This document shows, piece by piece, positions 1 to 8,198 of a stretch of 64,000 nucleotides of DNA. Position 1 is the stretch's first letter; each line of letters opens with the position of its first letter. The DNA is from JAIROC01 sp031553535 (GTDB lineage: Bacteria > Bacteroidota > Bacteroidia > Bacteroidales > WCHB1-69): positions 103,224-167,223 of the forward strand of contig JAVBLM010000004.1 of NCBI GenBank assembly GCA_031553535.1, given 5' to 3'. The notes under the pieces were generated by a model that ran no database searches, was not told where the DNA came from, and saw nothing but the letters and a program-made list of their open reading frames with translations. A program made the position numbers and the translations under genes.

Positions 1-2
1 AA

Positions 3-1619
3 GGATATAGCAACATATCGGATGAATTGTTAGAAAAAAATCCTAATGCCCGGTACCAGGGAAGCCCTCACGCATATTTGTTAAAATATAATTTCAATTA
101 TAAAAACAGGATACGTTTTGGATTTACAGCAGAAAAAGATGCCGGGGAAGAATTTTTCAGAGGTTCAAATAAGTGGGGATTCGATTTTTACTCATTTCAT
201 GTTATTCTGAATAATATCGGAATATTCAAAACCATTGCTTTGGGTGATTACCGGTTATCTTTCGGGCAGGGTCTGATAATAAATATGGGGTTTTCCATAT
301 TCAATCCCGAGAATTCAATCAGCATATATAGAAATCCATCAGGATTAAAACACTATAGCTCGTCAAACGAAAATAATTACTTAAGGGGATTTGCAACTGC
401 AATCGATTGTAAAGTTTTAGACTTAACCCTTTTCTATTCATATAGAAAAATGGACGCGTCTTTAAGCGAGGATTCACCCAATGATGAATCCTACAATGAA
501 TTCTATATCGAATCTCTATACGAAACAGGTTATCACCGTACTGAAGGGGAAATAGCAAAGAAAAATGCAATACAACAACACCTGGCAGGAATACATATCG
601 AACGATCTATGCGCATTGCCCGTATAGGCGCAAGTATATTCTATACCCGTTTCGATAGCCCGTTAAACAGGGATCTATCATTTTATAATGCCTATGAATT
701 TAACAGGCAGGATAATATAAATGCTTCGCTAGATTATCGTGTTCTGATAAAAAAGGCGAGTTTCTTCGGTGAAATAGCCATAAGTAAAAACCTTGCAATG
801 GCGTCAATAAACGGCATATCATTTATTATTGATCCCCGGTTTTCCTTATTTGTTTTGCATCGTTACTATGGAAGAAACTATCAGGCTCTCAATTCCAATG
901 CCTTTGGAGAATCTTCTACAAATGCAAACGAACAGGGAGTCTTTATAGGATGCCAAACCCTTTTATCAAAGCATTTCACTTTAAATGCACACGTTGATTA
1001 TTTTCGATTTAAATGGCTAAAATATAGAATAGATGCCCCTTCCGATGGTTATGAGATTCAACTTAAATCGAATTTTATGCTGAACCAGCGATTCTCTGCT
1101 TATTTCCGGTTTAAGTATAAATCGAAAGCTATTAATTATGCTACTGATTATTATAATGAAATAACCCAAACACATCGCCAGTCTTATCGCCTTCATTTCA
1201 TTTATTCTCCTCTCGGCCAGATCCTTTTAAAAAGCAGAATTGAAATAATTAACTTTAAAGCTTCTGAAAAATCAGATTTCCATCAAGGGTATATGATCTA
1301 CCAGGACATACAATGGAAAATGAAAAAATATCCGATTGTCCTTACTACACGTTTTGCTCTATTTGACACCTATTCCTACGACGAACGGATCTATACATAT
1401 GAAAGTGATGTATTATACTTTTTTTCGTCGCCTTTTTTCTATAATAAAGGAAGCAGGATATACCTATCAGGTAAAATAAGCATAACATCCCACATTGATT
1501 TATGGGCAAAAATTGCACAAACTTTCTATCGAAACAGGTATGATATCGGAAGCGGACTAACCTATATTGACGGAAATACAAGAACTGAAGTCAGATTACA
1601 GTTATTGCTGAAATTTTAA
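3..1619 (+). CDS. Helix-hairpin-helix/ComEA-type outer-membrane protein, C-terminal beta-barrel part (5' truncated by window)
   Basis: The frame is open to the left edge (GYSNISDELLEKNPNARYQ...), so the true start lies outside the window; the first internal initiator would only be a TTG at 27. The visible 538 residues resemble the C-terminal part of the Bacteroidetes proteins annotated as helix-hairpin-helix (ComEA) domain proteins: the segments FTAEKDAGEEFFRGSNKWGF, LGDYRLSFGQGL and the alternating aromatic/polar strands up to the terminal LQLLLKF with a C-terminal Phe fit an outer-membrane beta-barrel. The HhH repeats themselves would be in the missing N-terminus. The role is not established; DNA uptake should not be assumed from the family name. 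The next gene starts 166 bp downstream, so an operon is uncertain. Confidence 0.8.
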   Translation, partial: GYSNISDELLEKNPNARYQGSPHAYLLKYNFNYKNRIRFGFTAEKDAGEEFFRGSNKWGFDFYSFHVILNNIGIFKTIALGDYRLSFGQGLIINMGFSIFNPENSISIYRNPSGLKHYSSSNENNYLRGFATAIDCKVLDLTLFYSYRKMDASLSEDSPNDESYNEFYIESLYETGYHRTEGEIAKKNAIQQHLAGIHIERSMRIARIGASIFYTRFDSPLNRDLSFYNAYEFNRQDNINASLDYRVLIKKASFFGEIAISKNLAMASINGISFIIDPRFSLFVLHRYYGRNYQALNSNAFGESSTNANEQGVFIGCQTLLSKHFTLNAHVDYFRFKWLKYRIDAPSDGYEIQLKSNFMLNQRFSAYFRFKYKSKAINYATDYYNEITQTHRQSYRLHFIYSPLGQILLKSRIEIINFKASEKSDFHQGYMIYQDIQWKMKKYPIVLTTRFALFDTYSYDERIYTYESDVLYFFSSPFFYNKGSRIYLSGKISITSHIDLWAKIAQTFYRNRYDIGSGLTYIDGNTRTEVRLQLLLKF

Positions 1620-1785
1620 CCTTTCATTTTTCTATATTGAAAAATAATATGTACAAATTAAAAACAATCATAAATACATTATTTTAAATAATCCAATAGT
1701 TATAAAAATGAACAAAACCAATTAGTATTAGTTATTATTAAAAATATAGGATACTACAACTATTATTTATTATACTAATCGGTTT

Positions 1786-3063
1786 ATGAGAAACTTTATC
1801 CCCTTTTTGTTTATATTTTTAAGTTCAGTATCTTTCTCATTTTCACAAAAAAAGGAACATAAAGACACTGTTTACCAAGGGTTAGGAAATCTTCTCCTAA
1901 AAACAAAAGACAATCAGGTATGGAATATCTATAATCCCGAACGTGGTTTCTTTCAAAAAGCATTTACCGATAAAGGGGACCCCAGATTCATGATTACAAA
2001 TGAAAACGAAACTTTCAAATTCGGAATAGGTGGATTTGTTAATGTAACAGGATTAGTTGATTTTAATGGGATGGTAGAAAATAAAGATTTTGTCACATCC
2101 CAAATACCGGTTCCTACCGGGGAGAATAAAGGGCAATTTGCAATAGATGCAAGTGTATCAAGAATTAATTTCAAAGCTGTTGGAGCAACAAAGTATGGAG
2201 AAATAATCGCCTTTATAGAAACAGATTTCAGAGGAACAAATAATGCATTACGATTACGTCATGCTTATATTTCTTATTTTGGGTTTACAATCGGGCAGAC
2301 ATGGTCGACATTTATGGATTTGGAAGCCGGACCTCCTACTATTGATTTTGAAGGGCCTAATAATGAAATCGTGGCACGTCAACCAATGATCCGGTATAGT
2401 TGTAATTTCATTGAAAAACTGTCTTTATCTATAGCATTGGAAATGAACACGGCCTTAATCCAAGATTATTCGGATTTTGGTATTGAAAGTGAATACCAAC
2501 GTATGCCTGATATTCCCATGCATCTTAAGTATAAAGATAAATTCGGCCATATTCAGGTTGGAGGTATTTTACGTGTAATGAATTATTTTGATGATACAGT
2601 TACGCATAAAAGCCAAAGTGAAGTCGGCTTCGGTATTTCATTAAGTGGGAAATTCAATTTAGGAAAAAAGACTTTTTTATATTTCCAAAGCACATACGGG
2701 CAAGGGATTGCAGAATACATTCAGGATTTATCCTTCTCTAATTTAGATCTCGTCCTTGATTTAAATAATCCGGGAAAACTGCGAACTCTCCCAATGTATG
2801 GAGCCTATATTTCATTTCAGCAAAATTGGATGAGCAATCTTTATTCGGCAGCAATCTATGGTTTTACTATATTGGACGTTCCCAAAGAATATAACTTTTC
2901 ATGGTTATTCTCGCATACTCATTATTTCGCAATTAACCTCTTTTGGGATTTTATACCTTATGGAACAATAGGGATAGAGTATCTTTTCGGACAACGTGTT
3001 AACCAAGACAATGAAAAAGGCATAGCAAATCGCATCGACATAATGTTCCGTTATGGATTTTAA
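1786..3063 (+). CDS. DcaP-like outer-membrane porin
   Basis: 425 residues with a clear signal peptide (hydrophobic residues 4-20, cleavage near SFSQ-K). The body consists of amphipathic strands typical of a porin and contains the DcaP-family features IETDFRG, LRLRHAYISY, GQTWSTFMDLEAGPPTIDFE and a C-terminal strand ending MFRYGF (terminal Phe, a Bam recognition signature). DcaP-type proteins are trimeric outer-membrane channels for small, often dicarboxylic, substrates; the substrate here cannot be told. The ATG at 1786 gives the signal peptide directly. The gene is convergent with the lipoprotein gene whose stop lies 17 bp away; no strong hairpin separates them, so they may share a terminator region. 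Confidence 0.8.
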   Translation: MRNFIPFLFIFLSSVSFSFSQKKEHKDTVYQGLGNLLLKTKDNQVWNIYNPERGFFQKAFTDKGDPRFMITNENETFKFGIGGFVNVTGLVDFNGMVENKDFVTSQIPVPTGENKGQFAIDASVSRINFKAVGATKYGEIIAFIETDFRGTNNALRLRHAYISYFGFTIGQTWSTFMDLEAGPPTIDFEGPNNEIVARQPMIRYSCNFIEKLSLSIALEMNTALIQDYSDFGIESEYQRMPDIPMHLKYKDKFGHIQVGGILRVMNYFDDTVTHKSQSEVGFGISLSGKFNLGKKTFLYFQSTYGQGIAEYIQDLSFSNLDLVLDLNNPGKLRTLPMYGAYISFQQNWMSNLYSAAIYGFTILDVPKEYNFSWLFSHTHYFAINLFWDFIPYGTIGIEYLFGQRVNQDNEKGIANRIDIMFRYGF

Positions 3064-3079
3064 TATCGAATACTCTTGC

Positions 3080-3901
3080 TTAATCAAGATTAACAAGCTT
3101 CCCTGAGCCTGAAACATGTCCCTGAATTGCCGGATTTCCTTTATAGGATATTTTTCCACTGCCTGAAATACGATATTGTAGATTATCAATAACCGTAGCA
3201 GAAACGGAACCACTTCCCGATATGTTGCAGGACAAACTGTTTATATAACAAGACAGAAGTTTTACGTCTCCTGAACCGGAAATATTCATATCACTAGTTT
3301 TGATCTCTCCTATCAGTTCAATTTTTCCGGATCCGCTGATTTCGACATCCAATTTTTGTGTGATGACAGGAGAAGTTCCTACTACTTTCCCCGATCCGGC
3401 TAATCCGATTTCCAGCGCATTAACACGTATCGTATCATCGAAATACACTTTTCCTGATCCGGCCAAATCAATTTCCAAACTATTTCCTGTAAGTGAATTT
3501 GCAACTTTAAATAGACTCGATCCAGCATTATCCACTTCCCTTAATGAGGTGGAATTACTCCATATGGAAAGAACCGAAGGATTCAAATTGTAATATAAAC
3601 TATTTTTCCCTCCCCTCCTTTGAGGTTTAATATGCAGTGTTCTATCTTCGACATAAATATTTAAATGTTCCAAGATATTTTCATCTGTAGTTATTTTCAA
3701 ATAAGGCGCGTCATCCTGTAGTTGCCTGTATTCAAAATCTACCGGAACAGATATTTCTATCTCATCGTAATCGTTAATACTTATTTCCTGCGTAACTATA
3801 TTTTTATTTCCTCTTATTGAGAATGGCCCTTTTGAACATCCATTTACAACACACAGCAATACAATACCTGTAATTAATATGAACTGTTGTATTCTTTTCA
3901 T
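3080..3901 (-). CDS. Head GIN domain (DUF2807) lipoprotein
   Basis: 273 residues. The N-terminus is a lipoprotein signal: hydrophobic residues 7-20 then VVNGC, with the lipid-modified Cys at about residue 22. After it comes the N-terminal head (EISINDYDEIEISVPVDFEY, a typical DUF2807 opening) and then a run of GSG-containing strand repeats (LAGSGKV, ISGSGKIEL, ISGSGDVKL, ISGSGSV, ISGSGKISY, VSGSGKL) that build the beta-helix-like fold of this family. Proteins of the family are surface or periplasmic in Bacteroidetes and of unproven function; the old name putative auto-transporter adhesin is not evidence of adhesion. It stands alone and is convergent with the porin gene. Confidence 0.88.
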   Translation of the reverse strand: MKRIQQFILITGIVLLCVVNGCSKGPFSIRGNKNIVTQEISINDYDEIEISVPVDFEYRQLQDDAPYLKITTDENILEHLNIYVEDRTLHIKPQRRGGKNSLYYNLNPSVLSIWSNSTSLREVDNAGSSLFKVANSLTGNSLEIDLAGSGKVYFDDTIRVNALEIGLAGSGKVVGTSPVITQKLDVEISGSGKIELIGEIKTSDMNISGSGDVKLLSCYINSLSCNISGSGSVSATVIDNLQYRISGSGKISYKGNPAIQGHVSGSGKLVNLD

Positions 3902-4053
3902 TTTCTATTTGTTTTTAAAATTATTATTCCATTTTTTATACTATATCCCCTGTCTTATCAATAGAACCAGAAGTAATATACCTTATACTTAATTGTATAA
4001 AGAAATATCCCACTATTCCGAAAGCATCTTATATATCTACGCATTACTGCTTT

Positions 4054-4230
4054 CAATGAAATTGTCAAAAGTTGAAATAAAATGAATAGAGATTATCTCA
4101 CTACGTTTCGATGCACTCACCTGCTTCTCGTTCGGGTGCTTCGTTCCTCGCAATGACGCTCTAAATTAACAGATTGCCGTCATTGCAGGAACGAAGCAAT
4201 CTCCCATATCAACCTTTGACAATTTCATTG
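4054..4230. mobile_element. MITE-like palindromic element (177 bp, no coding capacity)
   Basis: The ends are 21-bp terminal inverted repeats: left 4054-4074 (CAATGAAATTGTC then AAAAGTTG) and right 4210-4230, matching at 20 of 21 positions. Inside lies a second inverted pair: the left copy reads GCTTCGTTCCTCGCAATGACG near 4140-4156 and the right copy, near 4171-4193, is its complement except for one missing base. The core resembles the widespread extragenic cgtcattgc-gaggaacgaagcaatc type repeat. No open frame or target-site duplication was recognised. A single degenerate end resembling the TIR occurs at 23292-23311. Confidence 0.65.
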
Positions 4231-4489
4231 TTTATATCCATAAAACATTTCAATATATGGCTCCCAAATAATCTTTGTTATTTATGATGCAAAGGTACTA
4301 CTTTCTATTAAATGATTAACGGAAAGGATCAATAAGAATATTAAAACTAAATATTTTTGTAAGTTCTCTTATTTCATAGAGGTTAGACCTCCGATCTCTA
4401 TCTCAATAGGTATAACTCACCGGACAAGACATAACTCTTATCCGATTATCCGAACCGGAAGCCTGACTTTTTTGCCTTTATTATATATC

Positions 4490-4633
4490 AACAACACTTC
4501 AGAATTGATTATTGTTATTCCTGAACTGGCCCCCGGAATATATAAATTGAAGGTAATGACACAATTCACAAACAATGTGCTGTTAAAGGAAGCACGCAAG
4601 GCTGTATTTGAAAAATTACCGGCGGTGCAATAA
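4490..4633 (+). pseudogene. Relic of a DUF4469 (HU-type DNA-binding family) C-terminus
   Basis: The + frame ending at the TAA 4631-4633 reads NNTSELIIVIPELAPGIYKL followed by KVMTQFTNNVLLKEARKAVF and ends EKLPAVQ. It aligns with the end of the intact protein at 33682-34419 (NDPSNISFIMPAELPPGDYK, then LKIITQFT...LKEPRTYVF). The frame stays open upstream to about 4380 but homology fades before 4490, and the N-terminal HU-like domain is absent. I interpret it as the surviving 3' end of a deleted paralogue. The remaining gap 4634-5172 holds repeats only. Confidence 0.6.
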
Positions 4634-4717
4634 GGCCATGCTAAAGTGTCCGGCGCTTTAAAGCGGAAGCGCTACCGTCAGCAATCAGGGATAAAAAAGG
4701 AAAGAAGAACACCATTA

Positions 4718-4752
4718 ACAATTAAGAATGAAAAATTAAGAATTAAGAATGA
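4718..4752 (+). repeat. Short ATTAAGAATGA-type AT-rich repeat
   Basis: A stretch made of slipped copies of ATTAAGAATGA and AATTAAG. The same motif combination (ACAATTAAGAATGAA...) recurs at 8037-8070 between purF and ribD. No coding sense; probably a low-complexity dispersed repeat. Confidence 0.5.
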
Positions 4753-4880
4753 GATCAATAAAAACAACAGGCAGGAAGCAGATATGACAAAAGAAAAAAC
4801 GTCATGCTGAATGGCCAATAATAAACAATCAAGCAGCGGGAAAATGACAGTGAGTATTGGTTAATAGCGTTATAGCAATA

Positions 4881-4923
4881 AACAAACCTGTTAGCGTCAT
4901 GCTGAACTTGTTTCAGCATCCCC
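4881..4923 (+). repeat. 43-bp dispersed repeat, copy 1 (GTCATGCTGAAC-TTGTTTCAGCATC type)
   Basis: Matches the inverse complement of 23151-23193 at 41 of 43 positions. It contains the common extragenic dyad GTCATGCTGAAC/GTTTCAGCAT. In the reverse frame such repeats give spurious peptides such as LKQVQHDG. Confidence 0.7.
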
Positions 4924-5046
4924 TTCTTTTGAGGGGATTAGTTCGCTTAAAAGTCTCACTGCACTTATCTTCTTGTTGATTTGGTTATTTGCTTATTCCT
5001 TGATGCATCTTACTTTCGATGTGTTGCATTTTCCCCAAGAAATCAA

Positions 5047-5111
5047 CCCTTTTATCAGTTTCATCTATTTTATCGGCTTTATCTCTTCCACTTTCTATCT
5101 ATTGCTTGTTG
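5047..5111 (-). repeat. GATAAA 9-bp minisatellite, degenerate copy A
   Basis: Read on the minus strand this region has 4-5 degenerate units of the form nnGATAAAn (for example GCCGATAAAA, TAGATGAAA, CTGATAAAA) and a flanking GAAAG at one side. The same family occurs at 10861-10919 (6 units) and 31025-31065 (4 units). It lies about 100 bp upstream of panB and produces an open but meaningless extension of that reading frame. Confidence 0.5.
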
Positions 5112-5172
5112 TTTTCATTCCAAACATCTCAAAGAATATCCCCTATATACAACTTCATCTCTAAAAAATTAC

Positions 5173-5180
5173 TACCTTTG
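5173..5180 (+). promoter_or_regulatory. TAnnTTTG -7 box upstream of panB
   Basis: TACCTTTG followed by C fits the Bacteroidetes primary sigma-factor -7 consensus and lies 25 bp before the panB ATG. No clear TTG -33 element is seen at the usual distance. It also argues that the long upstream extension of the panB frame is not translated. Confidence 0.5.
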
Positions 5181-5205
5181 CATATCTAAAAAACAGGAAT
5201 TAAAA

Positions 5206-6027
5206 ATGTCAGCAAGTATTGCCCAATCCGCAGGAAAAATCACTACTCATGTTCTTCAGCGGATGAAAGAAAACAATGAAAAGATAGCCATGCTTACAGC
5301 CTATGACTATTCCATGGCAAAATTATTAGATATGTCGGGAATTGAAGTTATTTTGGTGGGGGATTCTGCCGCTAACGTTATGGCCGGTCATAAAACTACA
5401 TTACCGATTACATTAGATCAGATGATTTATCATGCAGCATCGGTAGTGCGTGGTGTTGAAAAGGCATTGGTTGTAGTAGATCTTCCTTTTGGCACCTATC
5501 AGGGTAACTCCAAGGAAGCATTGCATTCGGCAGTCCGGATAATGAAAGAATCAGGAGCGGATGCTGTTAAACTTGAAGGAGGAAAAGAAATTGTTGAGTC
5601 GATCGACCGGATATTATCCGCCGGAATTCCTATTATGGGGCATTTGGGGCTAACCCCCCAAAGCATTAATAAATTCGGGACATATTCTGTTAGGGCAAAA
5701 GAAAAAGAAGAAGCGGAAAAGCTGGAAAAAGATGCCCTATTATTGCAGGAAGCCGGATGTTTTGCTGTCGTATTAGAAAAAATCCCGGCATTATTAGCCG
5801 AAAAAGTTGCGAAAAAACTCCATATACCCATGATTGGCATCGGTGCCGGAGGAGGGGTAGATGGACAGGTACTTGTTATACACGATATGTTAGGGATTAC
5901 ACAACAGTTTTCACCCCGTTTTTTACGGCGGTACCTTGATTTGAGTTCTGAAATCACATCTGCAGTAAGACAATATATCTGCGATGTCAAATCTCTTGAC
6001 TTTCCAAATGCAAAAGAGCAATATTAA
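5206..6027 (+). CDS. panB: 3-methyl-2-oxobutanoate hydroxymethyltransferase (ketopantoate hydroxymethyltransferase)
   Basis: PanB transfers a hydroxymethyl group from 5,10-methylene-tetrahydrofolate to 2-oxoisovalerate, the first committed step of pantothenate and CoA synthesis; cytosolic TIM barrel. The 273 residues show the family blocks in order: MLTAYDYSMAKLLD, ILVGDSAANVMAGHKTTLP (metal-ligand Asp), VVVDLPFGTYQ (second Asp), AVKLEGG (metal-binding Glu), GHLGLTPQSINKFGTY, VLEKIP (catalytic Glu) and IGIGAGGGVDGQVLVIHDMLG. Length is normal for the family (about 260-275). The ATG at 5206 was chosen because conserved sequence begins right after it and a -7 box lies at 5173; the frame is open to 4981 but the extra 75 residues come from repeat DNA. 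Other pantothenate genes are not nearby. Confidence 0.96.
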   Translation: MSASIAQSAGKITTHVLQRMKENNEKIAMLTAYDYSMAKLLDMSGIEVILVGDSAANVMAGHKTTLPITLDQMIYHAASVVRGVEKALVVVDLPFGTYQGNSKEALHSAVRIMKESGADAVKLEGGKEIVESIDRILSAGIPIMGHLGLTPQSINKFGTYSVRAKEKEEAEKLEKDALLLQEAGCFAVVLEKIPALLAEKVAKKLHIPMIGIGAGGGVDGQVLVIHDMLGITQQFSPRFLRRYLDLSSEITSAVRQYICDVKSLDFPNAKEQY

Positions 6028-6126
6028 AGAATCATTAAAAATAAGATTTCTTTCTTATAACTCAATATCTTTTATAAGAAAACACAATAAAAATCGTTAT
6101 ATTATAAATCTTTTATTTGTATTTAT

Positions 6127-8031
6127 ATGAGTGAGAATATCAAGCATGAGTGCGGTATTGTTTTACTTCGTTTATTAAAACCTCTGGATTATTATGCAAA
6201 AAAATACGGGACTGCCTTCTGGGGATTGAATAAACTTTACCTGTTAATACAAAAACAGCACAATAGAGGACAAGATGGAGCTGGAATTGCAGCTGTGAAA
6301 TTCAATGCAAAACCGGGGATACAATACATTAATCGAATGCGTTCCAATTCATCTACTCCTATACGCGATTGTTTTACTCCCGTATACGATGAAATTCAGA
6401 AAGTAGCCGATCAATGTCCTGAAAAATTAAAAGATATTGCCTGGATAAAAGAGAACCTTCCTTTTTCATCCGAATTATTTATGGGACATTTGCGATATGG
6501 GACATTTGGGAAAAACAGCATAGAGTCTGTACATCCCTTTATTATCCATAATAACTGGGTATCCCGCAGTATTGTAGCCGCCGGTAATTTTAACTTAACC
6601 AACTCGGAAGAGCTATTTGACGACTTGGTTGCTTTGGGACAACACCCCATAGAAACAAGTGATACGATAACGGTCTTGGAAACAATTGCCAATTATGTCA
6701 ATAAAGAGAATAACACTCTCTATCGAAAATACAAGGAAAAAGGCTTAAGTAAATACGACATTTCCCGTAAGATACAGAAAGAGATGGATATCCAGCAGAT
6801 TCTTCAAGGGGCATCCAAAAACTGGGACGGAGGATATGCGTTTTGCGGAATGTTAGGTCATGGAGATGCATTTGTGATGAGAGACCCTGTAGGAATCCGT
6901 CCTGCCTTTTATCATCAGGATGAAGAAGTGATCGTAGTTGCTTCTGAACGCCCGGCTATTCAAACAGCTTTCAATTTACCAACGGAAGATGTTAACGAGT
7001 TGCCTCCCGGATATGCTGCTATCATTAAACAAGATGGCACTTTTTCTATTAAACAATGTAAACAGCCGCAAGAACCTCCCCGTCAATGTTCATTCGAACG
7101 GATTTACTTTTCAAGGGGAACCGATCAGGATATTTATAAAGAACGTGAGCGTCTGGGAGCCTACCTGCTTGATGGTGTCTTAAAGGCTATAGATAATGAT
7201 TTAATAAATACTGTATTTTCATATATTCCCAACACAGCATTGGTTGCATTCAATGGGATGTTTGATGCCTTGCGGGATCATTGCAATGAAATAAAAAAGC
7301 AAAAGATCCTCAAAAACCAAGACTGCCTGACACCCGAATTGATGGATAAAATACTGGCTATTATGCCGCGTTTCGATCAGGTAGCCGTTAAAGATGCTAA
7401 ACTTCGCACATTCATCACGCAAGATAATCAACGGGATGATCTGGTTGCACACGTATACGACATAACTTATGGAACAGTAAATAAAAACGTAGATAATCTG
7501 GTTGTACTCGATGACTCTATTGTGCGTGGAACAACACTTCGGGAAAGTATCATCCGGATGCTAGACAGGTTAAGTCCGAAGAAGATAGTTATTGCCTCTT
7601 CCGCTCCACAGGTTCGCTATCCCGACTGTTACGGAATAGACATGAGCCGCTTAGGAGAATTTGTTGCATTTCAAGCAGCCATTGCCCTACTGAAAGAAAC
7701 AGGACAGGAACATATTATCGAGGATGTTTACCGCAAAGCAAAAGAACAGGAGAGTTATCCGAAAGAAGATATAAAAAATTATGTTCGTGAAATATACGCT
7801 CCTTTTACCGCCGAACAAATATCTTCGAAGATAGCAGAACTTGTCCGGCCGGAAGACATTCATGCCGAACTGGAAATAGTATACAACAGTATAGAGAATC
7901 TACATAAAGCTTGTCCTCACCACACAGGAGATTGGTATTTCACAGGCAACTACCCCACTCCCGGAGGATATAAAGTGCTGAATAAATCGTATATCAATTA
8001 CATCGAAAAACGAAAAGAACGGCCCTGGTAG
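6127..8031 (+). CDS. purF: Amidophosphoribosyltransferase, long Bacteroidetes type (PurF paralogue)
   Basis: 634 residues, against about 470-510 for standard PurF; it matches the long paralogue common in Bacteroidetes. The N-terminal Ntn glutaminase domain begins MSENIKHECGIV, so the nucleophile would be Cys9 after removal of an 8-residue propeptide. Glutaminase motifs QHNRGQDGAGIA, GHLRYGT and GNFNLTN follow. The phosphoribosyltransferase domain has the PRPP loop LVVLDDSIVRGTTLRES near residues 457-474 and SSAPQVRYPDCYGIDMSR. The C-terminal extension ends CPHHTGDWYFTGNYPTPGGYK. The reaction is PRPP plus glutamine to 5-phosphoribosylamine, the first step of purine synthesis, if the paralogue keeps that activity. 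It starts 99 bp after panB. Its last ~105 bp are duplicated just downstream at 8091-8198. Confidence 0.9.
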   Translation: MSENIKHECGIVLLRLLKPLDYYAKKYGTAFWGLNKLYLLIQKQHNRGQDGAGIAAVKFNAKPGIQYINRMRSNSSTPIRDCFTPVYDEIQKVADQCPEKLKDIAWIKENLPFSSELFMGHLRYGTFGKNSIESVHPFIIHNNWVSRSIVAAGNFNLTNSEELFDDLVALGQHPIETSDTITVLETIANYVNKENNTLYRKYKEKGLSKYDISRKIQKEMDIQQILQGASKNWDGGYAFCGMLGHGDAFVMRDPVGIRPAFYHQDEEVIVVASERPAIQTAFNLPTEDVNELPPGYAAIIKQDGTFSIKQCKQPQEPPRQCSFERIYFSRGTDQDIYKERERLGAYLLDGVLKAIDNDLINTVFSYIPNTALVAFNGMFDALRDHCNEIKKQKILKNQDCLTPELMDKILAIMPRFDQVAVKDAKLRTFITQDNQRDDLVAHVYDITYGTVNKNVDNLVVLDDSIVRGTTLRESIIRMLDRLSPKKIVIASSAPQVRYPDCYGIDMSRLGEFVAFQAAIALLKETGQEHIIEDVYRKAKEQESYPKEDIKNYVREIYAPFTAEQISSKIAELVRPEDIHAELEIVYNSIENLHKACPHHTGDWYFTGNYPTPGGYKVLNKSYINYIEKRKERPW

Positions 8032-8036
8032 AGGAA

Positions 8037-8070
8037 ACAATTAAGAATGAAGAATTAATAATTAAGAGAG
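8037..8070 (+). repeat. Short ATTAAGAATGA-type AT-rich repeat, second copy
   Basis: Begins ACAATTAAGAATGAAGAATT, like the stretch at 4718-4752. It lies exactly between the purF stop and the duplicated purF tail, so it may mark the rearrangement junction. Confidence 0.45.
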
Positions 8071-8090
8071 TAAGAACATCGTTGTGAGTA

Positions 8091-8198
8091 TGTCCTCACT
8101 ATATAGGAGACTGGTATTTTACAGGTAACTGTCTTACTCCCAGAGGATATAAAATCTTAAATCGTTCTTATATCAATTACATCGAGAAACGGAGATGA
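8091..8198 (+). pseudogene. Duplicated 3' end of purF (relic of a second copy)
   Basis: The frame reads CPHYIGDWYFTGNCLTPRGY then KILNRSYINYIEKRR and a TGA stop. It aligns without gaps to the purF C-terminus (CPHHTGDWYFTGNYPTPGGY, KVLNKSYINYIEKRK), whose DNA starts at 7912. No start codon or upstream purF sequence remains. The TGA overlaps the ribD ATG as ATGA, which looks like the old translational coupling between a purF copy and ribD. Divergence of several residues says the duplication is not recent, or that two distinct paralogues once stood in tandem and the second was deleted. Confidence 0.8.

Noticed and set aside
4973..5205. Open frames upstream of panB, including a 75-residue N-terminal extension of PanB
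   Set aside because: They run through the GATAAA minisatellite and a -7 promoter box; PanB homology begins exactly at the ATG 5206.
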